Source: Xylanibacter ruminicola (lineage in GTDB: Bacteria; Bacteroidota; Bacteroidia; Bacteroidales; Bacteroidaceae). From it: a DNA stretch of 64,000 nt. The translations under genes and the position numbers were made by a program. A model generated the notes under the pieces. It made no database searches. It was not told the DNA's origin and saw only the letters and a program-made list of their open reading frames with translations. Location of the stretch: positions 127,129 to 191,128 of the forward strand of contig NZ_FNRF01000002.1 of the NCBI RefSeq assembly GCF_900107775.1, in the 5' to 3' direction. Shown piece after piece: positions 25,842 to 36,200 of this stretch. How positions within the stretch are numbered: position 1 is the first letter of the stretch; each line of letters opens with the position of its first letter.

Positions 25842-28118
25842 TTATTGTTGGTTTTTCGAAAACGAATAGGGAGCATCTTCGGATGCGATACCACGCTGTT
25901 TGTTGGGCTTGGTGTCCATATTAAAATGGATGATAGCGCCCTGCATCAGCTGGTTGTGATTCAGGTAGTTATGCTGGTAGTCGGCACCATTCAGCGTCAT
26001 CTGCTGGATATAGCAGCCTTCGCCCTCGGCACCGATAGATAGTGTGTTGCCGTTCTCCAGGTGTACGGTGGCCTGCTTGAAGTACGGTGTGCCAATCACA
26101 TACTGATTGCTGCCGGGACAAACGGGATAGAAGCCCAGAGCCGAGAACACATACCAGGCCGAAGTCTGTCCGTTGTCCTCATCGCCGCAATAGCCATCGG
26201 GGTTGGCATTGTACATGCGGTTCATCGTCTGGTTAATCCAGTACTGAGTTTTCCAAGGCTCGCCGCTGTAGCCATACAGGTAAATCATGTGCTGTATGGG
26301 TTGGTTGCCGTGGGCATAGTTACCCATATTCATAATCTGCATCTCACGGATTTCGTGGATAGTAAAACCGTAATAGCTGTCGTCGAAAACGGGAGGCAGG
26401 GCAAATACCGAGTCGAGCATCTGATTGAACGCTGCCTTACCACCCATCAGGTTGATGAGTCCCTGAGGGTCGTGGAATACCGACCAGGTGTAATGCCATG
26501 AATTACCCTCGGTAAAGGCGTCGCCCCATTTCAAGGGGTTGAAGGGCTTCATAAACTCGCCGTTCTTCAGGCGACCTCGCATCAGCTTGGTCTCGGCATC
26601 AAACAGGTTCTTATAGTTCATGGCGCGCTTGGCAAACACGTCAATCTCCTTTTTCTTTTTTCCTAAGGCTTTGCCTAACTGGTAGATACACCAGTCGTCG
26701 TAGGCATACTCCAAGGTGCGGGCGGCATTCTCATTAATCTTTACATCGTAGGGCACATAACCCAGTTTGTTGTAGTACTCGTAGCCCAATCGGCCTGTGC
26801 TGCTCACCTCGGGGTGTACAGCCTGGGTGCCGTGCACCACAGCTTCCCAAAGCTTGTTGATATCATAGCCACGCAGCCCCTTCAGGTAGGCATCGGCTAC
26901 AATCGAGGCAGAGTTGTTGCCTACCATACAGCCGCGGTGTCCGGGACTGGCCCACTCGGGTAGGAAACCGCTTTCCAGATAGGCATTCACCAGTCCATCC
27001 TGCATCTTCGTGTTCATCGAGGGATAAACCAGATTAAGCAACGGGAACAGGCAGCGGAAGGTATCCCAGAAACCTGTATCGGTAAACATATAACCCTTAC
27101 GGACCTCGCCGTTGTAAGGACTGTAGTGGATGGGCTCGCCCTGGGCGTTCACCTCGTAGAAACTACGTGGGAAGAGCACGGAGCGGTACAAGCAGCTATA
27201 GAACGTACGCAGGTGGTCGATATTGTTATCCTCGATCTCGATACGTCCCAACACCTCGTTCCAGCGTTGACAGCCGGCAGCTTTTACTTGTTCCAATGAA
27301 CGCTTGCCAATCTCATTCAGGTTTTGCTCAGCCTGCGCCAGACTGATGAATGATGATGCCACACGGGCACATACCTTCTCGCCTCTACGGGTTTTGAACG
27401 ATACGATGGCACCGGCGTGATTGGCTGTCATCTCCAACTGATTGGTAAAAACGCTATCCTGCACCGTTACGCTGCTGGCAAATGGCTTATCGAACACTAT
27501 CACAAACCAGTTTTTGAAGTTCTCGGGTACACCACCACTGTTTTTTGTGGTGTAACCTATCACTTTATTCTCGGATGGGATGATTTTTACGTACGAACCT
27601 TTATCAAAAGCATCAATCACCACGTTGGCCTCATCGGTCTCGGGAAAGGTGAATTGCAGCACAGCTGCTCTGTCGGTAGGAGTCACCTCGGCGGTGACAT
27701 CGTAATCGGCCAGATACACGCTGTAATAATAGGGTGTGGCTACCTCGGCCTTATGCGAGAACCAGCTGGCACGCTTGTTTTCGTTGAACAGCTTCGGACC
27801 TACCGTTGGCATCAGCGAGAACTGTCCGTAGTCGTTAATCCACGGACTGGGCTGGTGGGTTTGCTTCAAGCCGCGAATCTTGTTGGCGGTGTAGGTGTAC
27901 TGCCATCCATCGCCATTTTTGCCGGTCTGTGCCACCCAGAAGTTCATGCCCCAAGGCATGGCAACGGCAGGGTAGGTGTTACCTGTTGAGAGGTTGTAGT
28001 TCGACTCAGTACCTACCAAGGTACTCACGTAATCAACCGGCTGCAACTTTGCAAAAACCGACTGGCACGCTAAAAGCAACAAGGCTACGAAGACCTTTTG
28101 GATGCAACGTATCTTCAT
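25842..28118 (-). CDS. GH92 protein with Gln at the catalytic-acid position
   Basis: This 758-aa exported GH92 protein starts with MKIRCIQKVFVALLLLACQ. VDYVSTLVGT opens the beta domain. The normally conserved NEP motif reads YAHGNQPIQHMIYLYG, so the general-acid Glu is replaced by Gln. The base region is DEDNGQTSAWYVFSALGFYP and is intact. From memory, Glu-to-Gln at this site marks GH92 enzymes that cleave mannose-alpha-1-phosphate linkages, whose leaving group needs no acid. That activity is therefore plausible here. An alternative ATG at 28145 overlaps the upstream stop. Confidence 0.9.
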   Translation of the reverse strand: MKIRCIQKVFVALLLLACQSVFAKLQPVDYVSTLVGTESNYNLSTGNTYPAVAMPWGMNFWVAQTGKNGDGWQYTYTANKIRGLKQTHQPSPWINDYGQFSLMPTVGPKLFNENKRASWFSHKAEVATPYYYSVYLADYDVTAEVTPTDRAAVLQFTFPETDEANVVIDAFDKGSYVKIIPSENKVIGYTTKNSGGVPENFKNWFVIVFDKPFASSVTVQDSVFTNQLEMTANHAGAIVSFKTRRGEKVCARVASSFISLAQAEQNLNEIGKRSLEQVKAAGCQRWNEVLGRIEIEDNNIDHLRTFYSCLYRSVLFPRSFYEVNAQGEPIHYSPYNGEVRKGYMFTDTGFWDTFRCLFPLLNLVYPSMNTKMQDGLVNAYLESGFLPEWASPGHRGCMVGNNSASIVADAYLKGLRGYDINKLWEAVVHGTQAVHPEVSSTGRLGYEYYNKLGYVPYDVKINENAARTLEYAYDDWCIYQLGKALGKKKKEIDVFAKRAMNYKNLFDAETKLMRGRLKNGEFMKPFNPLKWGDAFTEGNSWHYTWSVFHDPQGLINLMGGKAAFNQMLDSVFALPPVFDDSYYGFTIHEIREMQIMNMGNYAHGNQPIQHMIYLYGYSGEPWKTQYWINQTMNRMYNANPDGYCGDEDNGQTSAWYVFSALGFYPVCPGSNQYVIGTPYFKQATVHLENGNTLSIGAEGEGCYIQQMTLNGADYQHNYLNHNQLMQGAIIHFNMDTKPNKQRGIASEDAPYSFSKNQQ

Positions 28119-28144
28119 AAGTTCAGAGTTTGGTTCAGACTGCA

Positions 28145-29515
28145 TTATTCGATTTCAAAAGCAACCGACTGCTGCGTCAGCTGCTTGGGCAGATAAACGG
28201 TAACCTGGTTGCCCTGCAGCTTGTATTTCACACGTTTGCCGTTGCTTACCAATCGGATGGCTTTCTTGGGCAGATTCTGGCTCCAGGTGATGCTAGTGGG
28301 CAGCTTCTCGCCATCGTTTAAACGGTAGATGGCGTAATAGCGACTGCCGTCCTTGGCCTTGGTGAACCATACGTTACCCTCGTTATAATAGGGGGTGATG
28401 GTGGTGTTGTAGATGGCTTTGCCGTTCTGTTTGAGCCAGGCACCGATAGCATTCAGGCGTTTTACACTCTCGGGCTCAATCAGTCCTTCCGGAGTAGGAC
28501 CAACGCCTAACACCAGGTTACCACCCTTGGCTACAATCTCGATGAGAGTACCAATCACCTTCTCGGGACTCTTGAAACGTGGACGTGGCACCCAGCCCCA
28601 GTCGTCGCTCAGGGGGATACAGCTCTCCCAAGGGAAATCCAACTGTGTTTCGGGGATGGTGCGCTCGGGTGTCTGGTAGTTCTCGTAAGGACCATGGATG
28701 GTACGGTCAACGATGATGATGCCAGGCTGATTCTTACGGGCGATACGTGCCACCTCTGGCATGTCCAGATCCTGACCGCGGTTCTCCTTAGCTACCCAGC
28801 CGCCATCGAGCCACAGGATATCTACCTTACCGTAACGCGACAGAATTTCGTTCATCTGATTGTGGGTGAACTTCTTGAACTGCTGCCAGCGCCAGGGGTG
28901 CTGGTCAACGGGATAGTTCACGTTGCGACCTTTCTTGGCATACACATCCCACCAGTAGTACTGCGAGTGCCAGTCGGGCTTCGAAAAGTAGGTACCGATG
29001 GTGAACTGCTTCTGGCGGAAGGCATCCAGCACATGCTTCAGTACATCGCGACGTGGATCGTCCTTAAAGGCGTGCTTGGCAATGGTAAAATCGGTTTCAT
29101 GTGAATCCCACATACAGAAACCATCGTGGTGCTTGGTGGTGAAAATCATATATTTCATACCCGCGTTGCTGCAGGCCTCGGCCCACTGGGTAGGATCAAA
29201 CTTGGTGGGTTTCAACTCATCGGCCAGTCCGAAGTACCAGTCCATATACTGCTGATAGGTGCGTGTAGAGTCGCGGGTAATCCAGTTCTCGTCGCAGATA
29301 GCCCATGATTCTACCATGCCAGGTACGGCATATAATCCCCAATGGAACAGCACGCCGAACTTCAGGTCCTGCCAAGCTTTAAGATTCTTAACTACCAGCT
29401 GGTCGGTTGGCCACTCGTAGGTTTCGGAACGCTGATGAATCTCGTTATCCTGTGCACCTACCGACAGGCACACTGCCAGCCCTAAGGCCAGACATAATCT
29501 TCTTGTTTTTAGCAT
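28145..29515 (-). CDS. GH29 alpha-L-fucosidase
   Basis: This 456-aa exported fucosidase has signal peptide MLKTRRLCLALGLAVCLSVGAQ. Motifs are FGVLFHWGLYAVPGM, MIFTTKHHDGFCMWD and the nucleophile Asp in VDILWLDGGWVAKE. A C-terminal beta-sandwich without an added carbohydrate-binding module follows. It differs from the second GH29 enzyme in this operon, so the two may take different fucose linkages (for example core alpha-1,3 versus alpha-1,6 or antennary). It is the first gene of the leftward operon that continues through GH92, GH29, GH3, GH92 and cutC. Confidence 0.92.
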   Translation of the reverse strand: MLKTRRLCLALGLAVCLSVGAQDNEIHQRSETYEWPTDQLVVKNLKAWQDLKFGVLFHWGLYAVPGMVESWAICDENWITRDSTRTYQQYMDWYFGLADELKPTKFDPTQWAEACSNAGMKYMIFTTKHHDGFCMWDSHETDFTIAKHAFKDDPRRDVLKHVLDAFRQKQFTIGTYFSKPDWHSQYYWWDVYAKKGRNVNYPVDQHPWRWQQFKKFTHNQMNEILSRYGKVDILWLDGGWVAKENRGQDLDMPEVARIARKNQPGIIIVDRTIHGPYENYQTPERTIPETQLDFPWESCIPLSDDWGWVPRPRFKSPEKVIGTLIEIVAKGGNLVLGVGPTPEGLIEPESVKRLNAIGAWLKQNGKAIYNTTITPYYNEGNVWFTKAKDGSRYYAIYRLNDGEKLPTSITWSQNLPKKAIRLVSNGKRVKYKLQGNQVTVYLPKQLTQQSVAFEIE

Positions 29516-29544
29516 AAATAGAAATTGTATATTAGTTATGGTTG

Positions 29545-29552
29545 CAAAGATA
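29545..29552 (-). promoter_or_regulatory. -7 element of the GH29-GH92-GH3 operon
   Basis: Read on the minus strand this is TATCTTTG, about 30 nt before the GH29 ATG. No convincing -33 element, which may mean activator dependence. Confidence 0.5.
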
Positions 29553-29595
29553 GCAAAAAAATGACGAAAGTGTAGTATGGTATTTGATTTTTTTG

Positions 29596-29603
29596 TATTT
29601 TTG
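29596..29603 (+). promoter_or_regulatory. -7 element of the GH2 gene
   Basis: TATTTTTG lies 27 nt before ATG 29631. No convincing -33 element is seen. It is divergent from the GH29 operon promoter. Confidence 0.45.
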
Positions 29604-29630
29604 TGCGCAAAAATAAGAAACTACGACAAT

Positions 29631-32600
29631 ATGAAGTATTTAACAGCAATTTTTTCGTGTATCGGTATGTGCGCTGTGGCTGCACCTCAACCAACTGATT
29701 ACACGCGTGGCATCGGACAGTATCCGGGTGCCAAGAGTGAGTATTACGCACCCACACTGAGCTGGGTGGAGAATGGCCAGACATTAACAAATGTAGCACG
29801 CCACCGTGCGGCCTGGGCTTCGTCGGCTATCGACTACAACCTGACGGCACATCTGGTAACAGATGGCATCTGCGACACAGCCGAACCCATCATGCTCAAG
29901 GTATCAACACAAGATGGTGTGCTGCCCCGTAAGGAGGCAGAGTGGGCTATCGATGGCGGTGCCTATTCGAAGAACATCCTGATGGGCGAGAAAACCTGGC
30001 TGCAGTACGACTACAGCGGTGCCATGAAGGTAAAGACTGCCGGGGTACGTGTGGTAGGTATGATGGCCTATAATGACCAGCTGGCTACCGAGGGCTACAG
30101 CATTCGTTGTGAGGCTTCGGAAAACGGTAAGGACTGGCAGGTGGTAGGCGAACTGAAGGGCGACAAACTGCCTGGTAAGCCCTTGTATTATAAGTTACAT
30201 TCCGACCCCAATAAGCAGACCGAGGAGAGTCTGTTGCCAGCCCGTCAGTTGGATGAACTGATTAAATTCAAAACACCTGTAAACACCCAGCATCTGCGTG
30301 TGGTCATGGATATGATTGGCGCTGCCCACTGGGATGTGTACGAGTTGCAGTTCCAGAATGCCATCGGCGAGTATGTAGAGCTGTTGCCATCGCAGCAGTT
30401 CAGTAGCCTGTGGATGAGCGATGGTGGCGGCGAGCAGTGGATATACATCGACTTAGGAAAGAGTCTGCCTATCGAGCAGATTAATCTCGACTGGCTCTAT
30501 GCCCCCAAGAAAGGCATCATTCAAATATCCGACGACGCCAAAACCTGGAAAAAGGTGGCATCTCTCAATGGTCAATCTTCAATGGTCCGCTCCAGCTCTG
30601 CTGGCTTGCAAGGCAAGAATGTTCAATGTACTGCCCGCTACGTGCGCTTGCTGCTCCAGGAGCCCGGTGAGGCTGGCTGCTATGCCCTGCGCGAGCTGGA
30701 GGTGCTGTCGAAGCAGAAGCAGGTTTACACCCCACATGCTGTGGCTGGTATGAAGAACGGACGCTACGAGTTGAGTGGCGGCATGTGGCAGTTGCAGCGT
30801 GCATCCGAGGTGGATGCCCGTGGCGAGCAGATTGCTTCGGCCGACTATGATAGCCGTAGCTGGATTGCCGCTACCGTTCCTGGCACCGTATTGGCATCGT
30901 TTATGAATATCGGCGCTGTGCCCGATCCAAACTATGCCGACGATATAAATCAGATTTCTGAATCTTATTTCCGCTCTAACTTCTGGTACCGTCAGGAGTT
31001 CAACGTAGAGCGTATCGATGGCGAGCAGCAGTGGCTCAACTTCGATGGTATCAACTGGAAGGCTAACGTATATCTGAACGGACAGCGTCTGGGACGTATC
31101 GAGGGTGCTTTTATGCGTGGCAAATTCAATGTAACCGGTCTGCTGCGCCCTGGTAAGAACTACCTGGCAGTAGAGGTGGAGTGCAATAAGTACTTTGGTG
31201 CCGTGAAGGAGAAGGACCGCAATACCACTCAGTTGAATGGTGGACTGCTTGGTGCCGATAATCCAACCTTCCACGCTACGATTGGTTGGGACTGGATTAC
31301 TAGCGTACGTGGACGCGAGGTAGGTATCTGGAACGAGGTTTATCTCACCTCTACAGGTAATGTTACCGTGAGCGATCCATACGTAAAAACCAAGTTGGCT
31401 GCTGATGGCAAAACCGCCAGTGTTAAGCCTGCTGTGTTTGTACGCAACAACGATAACAAGCCAGTTACTGGTACCCTGAAGGGCTGGATTGGTGACGTGA
31501 AGTTTGAGAAGAAGATGACGCTGCCTGCCAACACTGAGCAGGAGGTAAGCTTCTGTCCTCATTGCAACAAGCAGTTGACCAGCAGCGACTTTAAGCTGTG
31601 GTGGCCTAATGGTTACGGCGAGCCTAATCTGTACGAGGCTGGCTTTACCTTCACCCCTGATAACGGCGTGGCATCTACCATCAACTATCAGGCTGGTATC
31701 CGCGAGATGAAATATGAGGGACTGAAGGATTCGCTCATCATGTATATCAATGGACGCCGCTTTATTCCACTGGGTGGTAACTGGGGCTTCGACGAGCATA
31801 ATCTGCTGTACCGCTCACGTGAGTACGATATTGCTGTAGGGTATCACAAGGAGATGAACTGCACCATGATTCGTAACTGGGTAGGACAGATTGGCGACGA
31901 GGCTTTCTACGAGGCTTGCGATAAGCATGGTATCATGGTATGGCAGGACTTCTGGTTGGCTAACCCTGCCGACGGACCTGATCCCCACGACGATGTGCTG
32001 TTCCTGAGCAATGCCCAGGATTATCTGCGCCGTATCCGCAGTCATGCCAGCATTGGTATCTGGGTGGGCCGTAACGAGGGATTCCCTCCAGAGGCTATCG
32101 ATCGCAAGTTGCGTGAGTATGTACACACCCTGTCGCCAGGTCTGGAATTTATTTCTAGTTCGGCTGATGATGGTGTGAGTGGTCACGGGCCATACTGGGC
32201 ACTACCTATGAAGGAGTACTTCTCTCGTCAGAGTGGTAAGATTCACACCGAGCGTGGTATGCCAAACGTGATGAATATCGAGAGTCTGAAGCGTACGTTG
32301 AGTCCCGATTCACTCTGGCCACAGAGCGTACAGTGGGGTATGCACGATTACACCCTGTTAGGTGCCCAGCGTGCCCGCGAGTTTAACGGACTGGTTGAAG
32401 AGGGGCTTGGCAAGGCTAACAGCGCCGAGGAGTTTACCCGTTGGGCTCAGCTCATTAACTATAACGGTTATCGTGGTATGTATGAGAGTACCAGCAAGAG
32501 TCGTGCAGGACTGTTGATCTGGATGAGTCATGCTTGCTGGCCATCGATGGTATGGCAGACTTACGATTACTATTTCGATCCCACAGCGGCTTACTTTGGT

Positions 32601-33191
32601 GTAAAGAAGGCCTGCGAGCCATTACATATCCAGTATAACGCCCTGACAGATAGCGTTGAGGTAGTGAACCACTCTGCAGGAAATGTGGCAGGTATCACCG
32701 CTACAGTATCGGTATTCGATCTGAATGGTAAGAAGGTGCGCCAGCAGAAGGTTCGTTTGAATAGCACCGAGGATACCACCAAGGCCATCCTGAAGTTGGC
32801 TAAATTGCAGGCTCAGGCGCCATCGGATGTATGGTTCCTGCGTTTGACACTCGCCGATAAGCGTGGCTTGATTTCGGAGAACGAGTATATCATGGGTCGC
32901 GAGGAGAACAATTACCGTGCCCTGAACACCCTGCCAAAAACAGCATTGCAGCAGAACGTAAAGGTTATTGGTACCAAGGCTGTTGTAACACTGAAGAATG
33001 TTGGTAAGGCTGTTGCTCCGTTCCTGCGTATCAATCTGAAGGGTGCTGATGGCGAGCAGATTCTGCCAGTTATCTATAGCGATAACTATTTTACCTTGAT
33101 GCCTGGCGAACAGAAGGTGGTTACCATCGAATGGAAAGCCGAGGATGGTAGAGGACAGAGTCCTGTGATTGAGGTAACTCCGATTAACTAA
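29631..33191 (+). CDS. GH2 glycosidase with discoidin-like domains
   Basis: This 1186-aa exported protein has signal peptide MKYLTAIFSCIGMCAVAA. Two F5/8 type C-like regions (about 40-240 and 250-370) precede the GH2 core: sugar-binding domain (RSNFWYRQEFNV, NFDGINWKANVYLNG), Ig-like domain and TIM barrel. The general acid is in GIWVGRNEG and the probable nucleophile in HTERGMP. The layout matches beta-mannosidase or exo-beta-glucosaminidase relatives; beta-mannosidase would fit the locus. A 62-bp repeat lies in frame in the second discoidin-like region (residues 313-333). ATG 29631 is chosen for the signal peptide. Confidence 0.88.
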   Translation: MKYLTAIFSCIGMCAVAAPQPTDYTRGIGQYPGAKSEYYAPTLSWVENGQTLTNVARHRAAWASSAIDYNLTAHLVTDGICDTAEPIMLKVSTQDGVLPRKEAEWAIDGGAYSKNILMGEKTWLQYDYSGAMKVKTAGVRVVGMMAYNDQLATEGYSIRCEASENGKDWQVVGELKGDKLPGKPLYYKLHSDPNKQTEESLLPARQLDELIKFKTPVNTQHLRVVMDMIGAAHWDVYELQFQNAIGEYVELLPSQQFSSLWMSDGGGEQWIYIDLGKSLPIEQINLDWLYAPKKGIIQISDDAKTWKKVASLNGQSSMVRSSSAGLQGKNVQCTARYVRLLLQEPGEAGCYALRELEVLSKQKQVYTPHAVAGMKNGRYELSGGMWQLQRASEVDARGEQIASADYDSRSWIAATVPGTVLASFMNIGAVPDPNYADDINQISESYFRSNFWYRQEFNVERIDGEQQWLNFDGINWKANVYLNGQRLGRIEGAFMRGKFNVTGLLRPGKNYLAVEVECNKYFGAVKEKDRNTTQLNGGLLGADNPTFHATIGWDWITSVRGREVGIWNEVYLTSTGNVTVSDPYVKTKLAADGKTASVKPAVFVRNNDNKPVTGTLKGWIGDVKFEKKMTLPANTEQEVSFCPHCNKQLTSSDFKLWWPNGYGEPNLYEAGFTFTPDNGVASTINYQAGIREMKYEGLKDSLIMYINGRRFIPLGGNWGFDEHNLLYRSREYDIAVGYHKEMNCTMIRNWVGQIGDEAFYEACDKHGIMVWQDFWLANPADGPDPHDDVLFLSNAQDYLRRIRSHASIGIWVGRNEGFPPEAIDRKLREYVHTLSPGLEFISSSADDGVSGHGPYWALPMKEYFSRQSGKIHTERGMPNVMNIESLKRTLSPDSLWPQSVQWGMHDYTLLGAQRAREFNGLVEEGLGKANSAEEFTRWAQLINYNGYRGMYESTSKSRAGLLIWMSHACWPSMVWQTYDYYFDPTAAYFGVKKACEPLHIQYNALTDSVEVVNHSAGNVAGITATVSVFDLNGKKVRQQKVRLNSTEDTTKAILKLAKLQAQAPSDVWFLRLTLADKRGLISENEYIMGREENNYRALNTLPKTALQQNVKVIGTKAVVTLKNVGKAVAPFLRINLKGADGEQILPVIYSDNYFTLMPGEQKVVTIEWKAEDGRGQSPVIEVTPIN
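30567..30628 (+). repeat. 62-bp coding-region repeat, copy 1
   Basis: This segment is 59/62 identical, without gaps, to 51481-51542 in queH. It contains two adjacent 5-bp hairpins, CCAGC-TCT-GCTGG and CTTGC-AAG-GCAAG. Here it is read in the frame giving NGQSSMVRSSSAGLQGKN. All three forward frames are free of stops. Confidence 0.85.
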
Positions 33192-33197
33192 AAAAGA

Positions 33198-33221
33198 ATC
33201 TCCTCCAAAACTGGAGGAGAT
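33198..33221. terminator. Bidirectional terminator
   Basis: ATCTCCTCCA (33198-33207) and TGGAGGAGAT (33212-33221) form a perfect stem with an AAAC loop. It is flanked by A-rich sequence on the left and T-rich sequence on the right, so it can serve the GH2 gene and the convergent GH18-GH78 gene. Confidence 0.88.
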
Positions 33222-33230
33222 TTCTTTTTT

Positions 33231-36200
33231 TTAGAGTTTCTTTTGTAAGTGGTAAGTACCACTTGGATATGTCTTTGAGGTTGTTTCGCCAGGTAGGGTA
33301 ACGATGGCGGTGGCACCTTCGGGAACGGTGAAGTTCCACAACCATAGGTCGCCCTCGTATTTCCATTCACTCTTAATCAAACCGGCAGCCGACTGGTATT
33401 CGGCCTTCATAAAGCCTAAACGCTTATCGGGGATAGGCTTCATGATAATCTGCTTAAAGCCTGGCGCCTGTGTGTTGGTAGCGATTCCGGCTGCTGTCTC
33501 CCAGATCCACTCGCATACGGCACCGTAGGCATAGTGGTTAAAACTGTTCATGCCGTTAGGTCCTAAGCCGTTATCGCGACGGTAGCTGTTCCAACGTTCC
33601 CAGATGGTGGTGGCACCGTTGTCAATAGAGTAAATCCAACTGGGGTTCTTACGCTGGAAGAGCAGCTCGTAGGCGATATCTACCATGCCGTTCTCGGTGA
33701 GTGTGGCCATCAGGATGCTGGTGCCTAGGAAACCGGTCTGCAAGCAGTTGCCATGCTCCACAAAGTTTTGGCGCAGGCGCTGAATCGTACGCTCCTTAGC
33801 TGCATCATCTACCAGGTGGTTCTTCAGAGCAAACAGGGCAGGGGTTTGCATGGTGTTCAGCACGGCTGTCTTAAAGGTACCATCCTGATTCAGGAATTGC
33901 TGTTTCAGATAATTCTGGGCAGTCTCTGCCATCTGCTGGTATTTCGAGGCATCGCGACCTGTGGCCAGCGCCATATCACGCATCATCTCGGCATCAATCT
34001 GCCAGTAGCAAGCACTCAGGTAATTCCAGTAGGCTATGGCATCAGGACGTGGCTTCCAATTCTCGTCGAAAGCCAGGTTGATACAAGTCTCCAAAGCCTC
34101 GCAGCTCAGCCAGTCGGCCCATTGGTAGTTACCATTCTCTTTCACGAGTGCCTCGTGGTTGTATTTCACCTCATTGATGTGGTTCATGAAGCGTTCCATC
34201 GCCTCCCAGTTCTCATTCACGATGGCTTTGTCGCCAAACTGCTTCCATACCGTCCAAGGCACAATCACACCGGCATCGGCCCAACCCAAACGCATCATCT
34301 CATTACCATACTGGGCAGTAGGCGATACGCCTGGGAATCCACCTGTAGCACTCTGTGAGTCGCGTACGTCGCGCGTCCATTTATGGAAGAATCCGTCGGT
34401 ATTAGCAAAGAACGAGCCGGCCTCGGTAAATACCTGAGTATCAGCCATCCAACCTAATCTCTCATCGCGCTGCGGACAGTCGGTAGGCACCGATAGATAG
34501 TTAGAACGCTGCCCCCAAACGGTGTTCGAAATCAGCTTGTTAATTAGGTCGTTACCTGTGGTGATTTTTCCCGTTTCCAAACCCTTGGCGATACTTGTTA
34601 CAGGCAACGATTCCACGCGCTGTATCTCCACCTTATCTGTAGCGGTTACCGAGATATAACGGTAGCCAAAGAAGGTGCAGTGGGGATAGTAGCTTACAAA
34701 GCTTGGGTTGTTGGCAAAGGTGTAATCGATTCGGATACCAGTGTTCTGGATACGCAGGTTGCGACGATGCACGCTACCTTCAGGGCCATCCATGCCACGG
34801 CGCTCGGCACCGTTGCCATCGTTCAGGATTTCTGCTGGTAGACAAGTCAGGGTAGTACCTTCGTTGGCTTTAAAGCTGAAGAATGGTACACCTGATGTGT
34901 TCTGACCGAAATCTACAATCAACGTTTCGCCTGGGTTCAGGGTGATGATTTCGCCCAGGGCATAGTTACGTTTGATGATAACCTTACCATATTCGATATC
35001 CTTCTTGTCGGCGGCTTGCTTCTCGCCGGTTACACCTTGCCAGATATAGGCGCTGGCGGGGCGTAATGCCAAGTCGCGTCGTAGATAAACCTCTGCACCC
35101 TCTGATGGAACTATCTCGCCAGTAAACTCGGTATTTATTTCAGGAGTTGAGAGTTTTTCTGGGGTAGCAAATCCTGGCAGTTTGCGGGCATCAAAAGCCT
35201 CGCCATCAAAGATACCGGCATGCTTTACCTGACCTGCAATACCTGCTTTCCAATCCTTGCAGTTGGTACCGTAGTACTGTTTGGTACCATCGGCAAATGT
35301 CAGCTCCAGCACACCACGGAAGGCGCATTTCTTACCAATCATACCTTCGTGATCACCAGGGGTGATAATCTTGTCGGCCCACCAGCCCGGAGTTACCTGA
35401 GCCGAGAGCATATTCTCGTTACCTGTCTGCTTCTGGAAAGCATCGGTGATATCATAGGTAAACGAACGCTTGGTCTTGGCGTAATGCGTAAATCCTGGCT
35501 TCAGGATTTCCTCGCCTACAGGCTGTCCGTTCAGGTAAAGCTCAAACACACCTAATCCCGTTGTCATCCATTTGGCTTGTGTAACGGGCTTTTCGTTTTT
35601 GATGGTAGATACAAACCAACTGGCACCATCGGCAGCACGAATCACCTTATCGGCACGTCCTGTTACTACGGGGGCGTTCACTACTGAAATCCATTCGGCA
35701 TTCTGCCAGGCTGATGCGTTGAGAGCTGTGGTTTTATGGCCTACCGTGGTGGGCTGCTCCAACAACATTTTACTCAGCAGCGAACTGAATTCACCAGTTC
35801 GGTCGTTCGAGTATTCCCAGTACATACCACCACGCAGGTTGTTTTCAAGGATATACTGACAGATGGCGCCTAAGGAACGGGTTGTTTCGTAGGCCCAAAC
35901 AAACTCGCCTTTTTCGTTGGCAATATAATCGGCCTGGGCCACATCACTCCACTGACGACTATAGCCTACAGGCAGAATACCCGTACGCAGATATTCGTCA
36001 ACACCGGCATCCTGTCTTCTACCTTTTTGGTAGAAGGGCATACCCATTACCAGTTTCTCTTTGGGTACACCAGCCTTCAGGTGTGCCTCGACAGCTTCAG
36101 AGCCAGTGCAGTAGCCTGAGATAGGCGAGGGGTAGAGGGCAGCATGATGTGCCTTGTTGGGATCGCTCATATCGTACGACATCACATTTACCAAGTCGAG

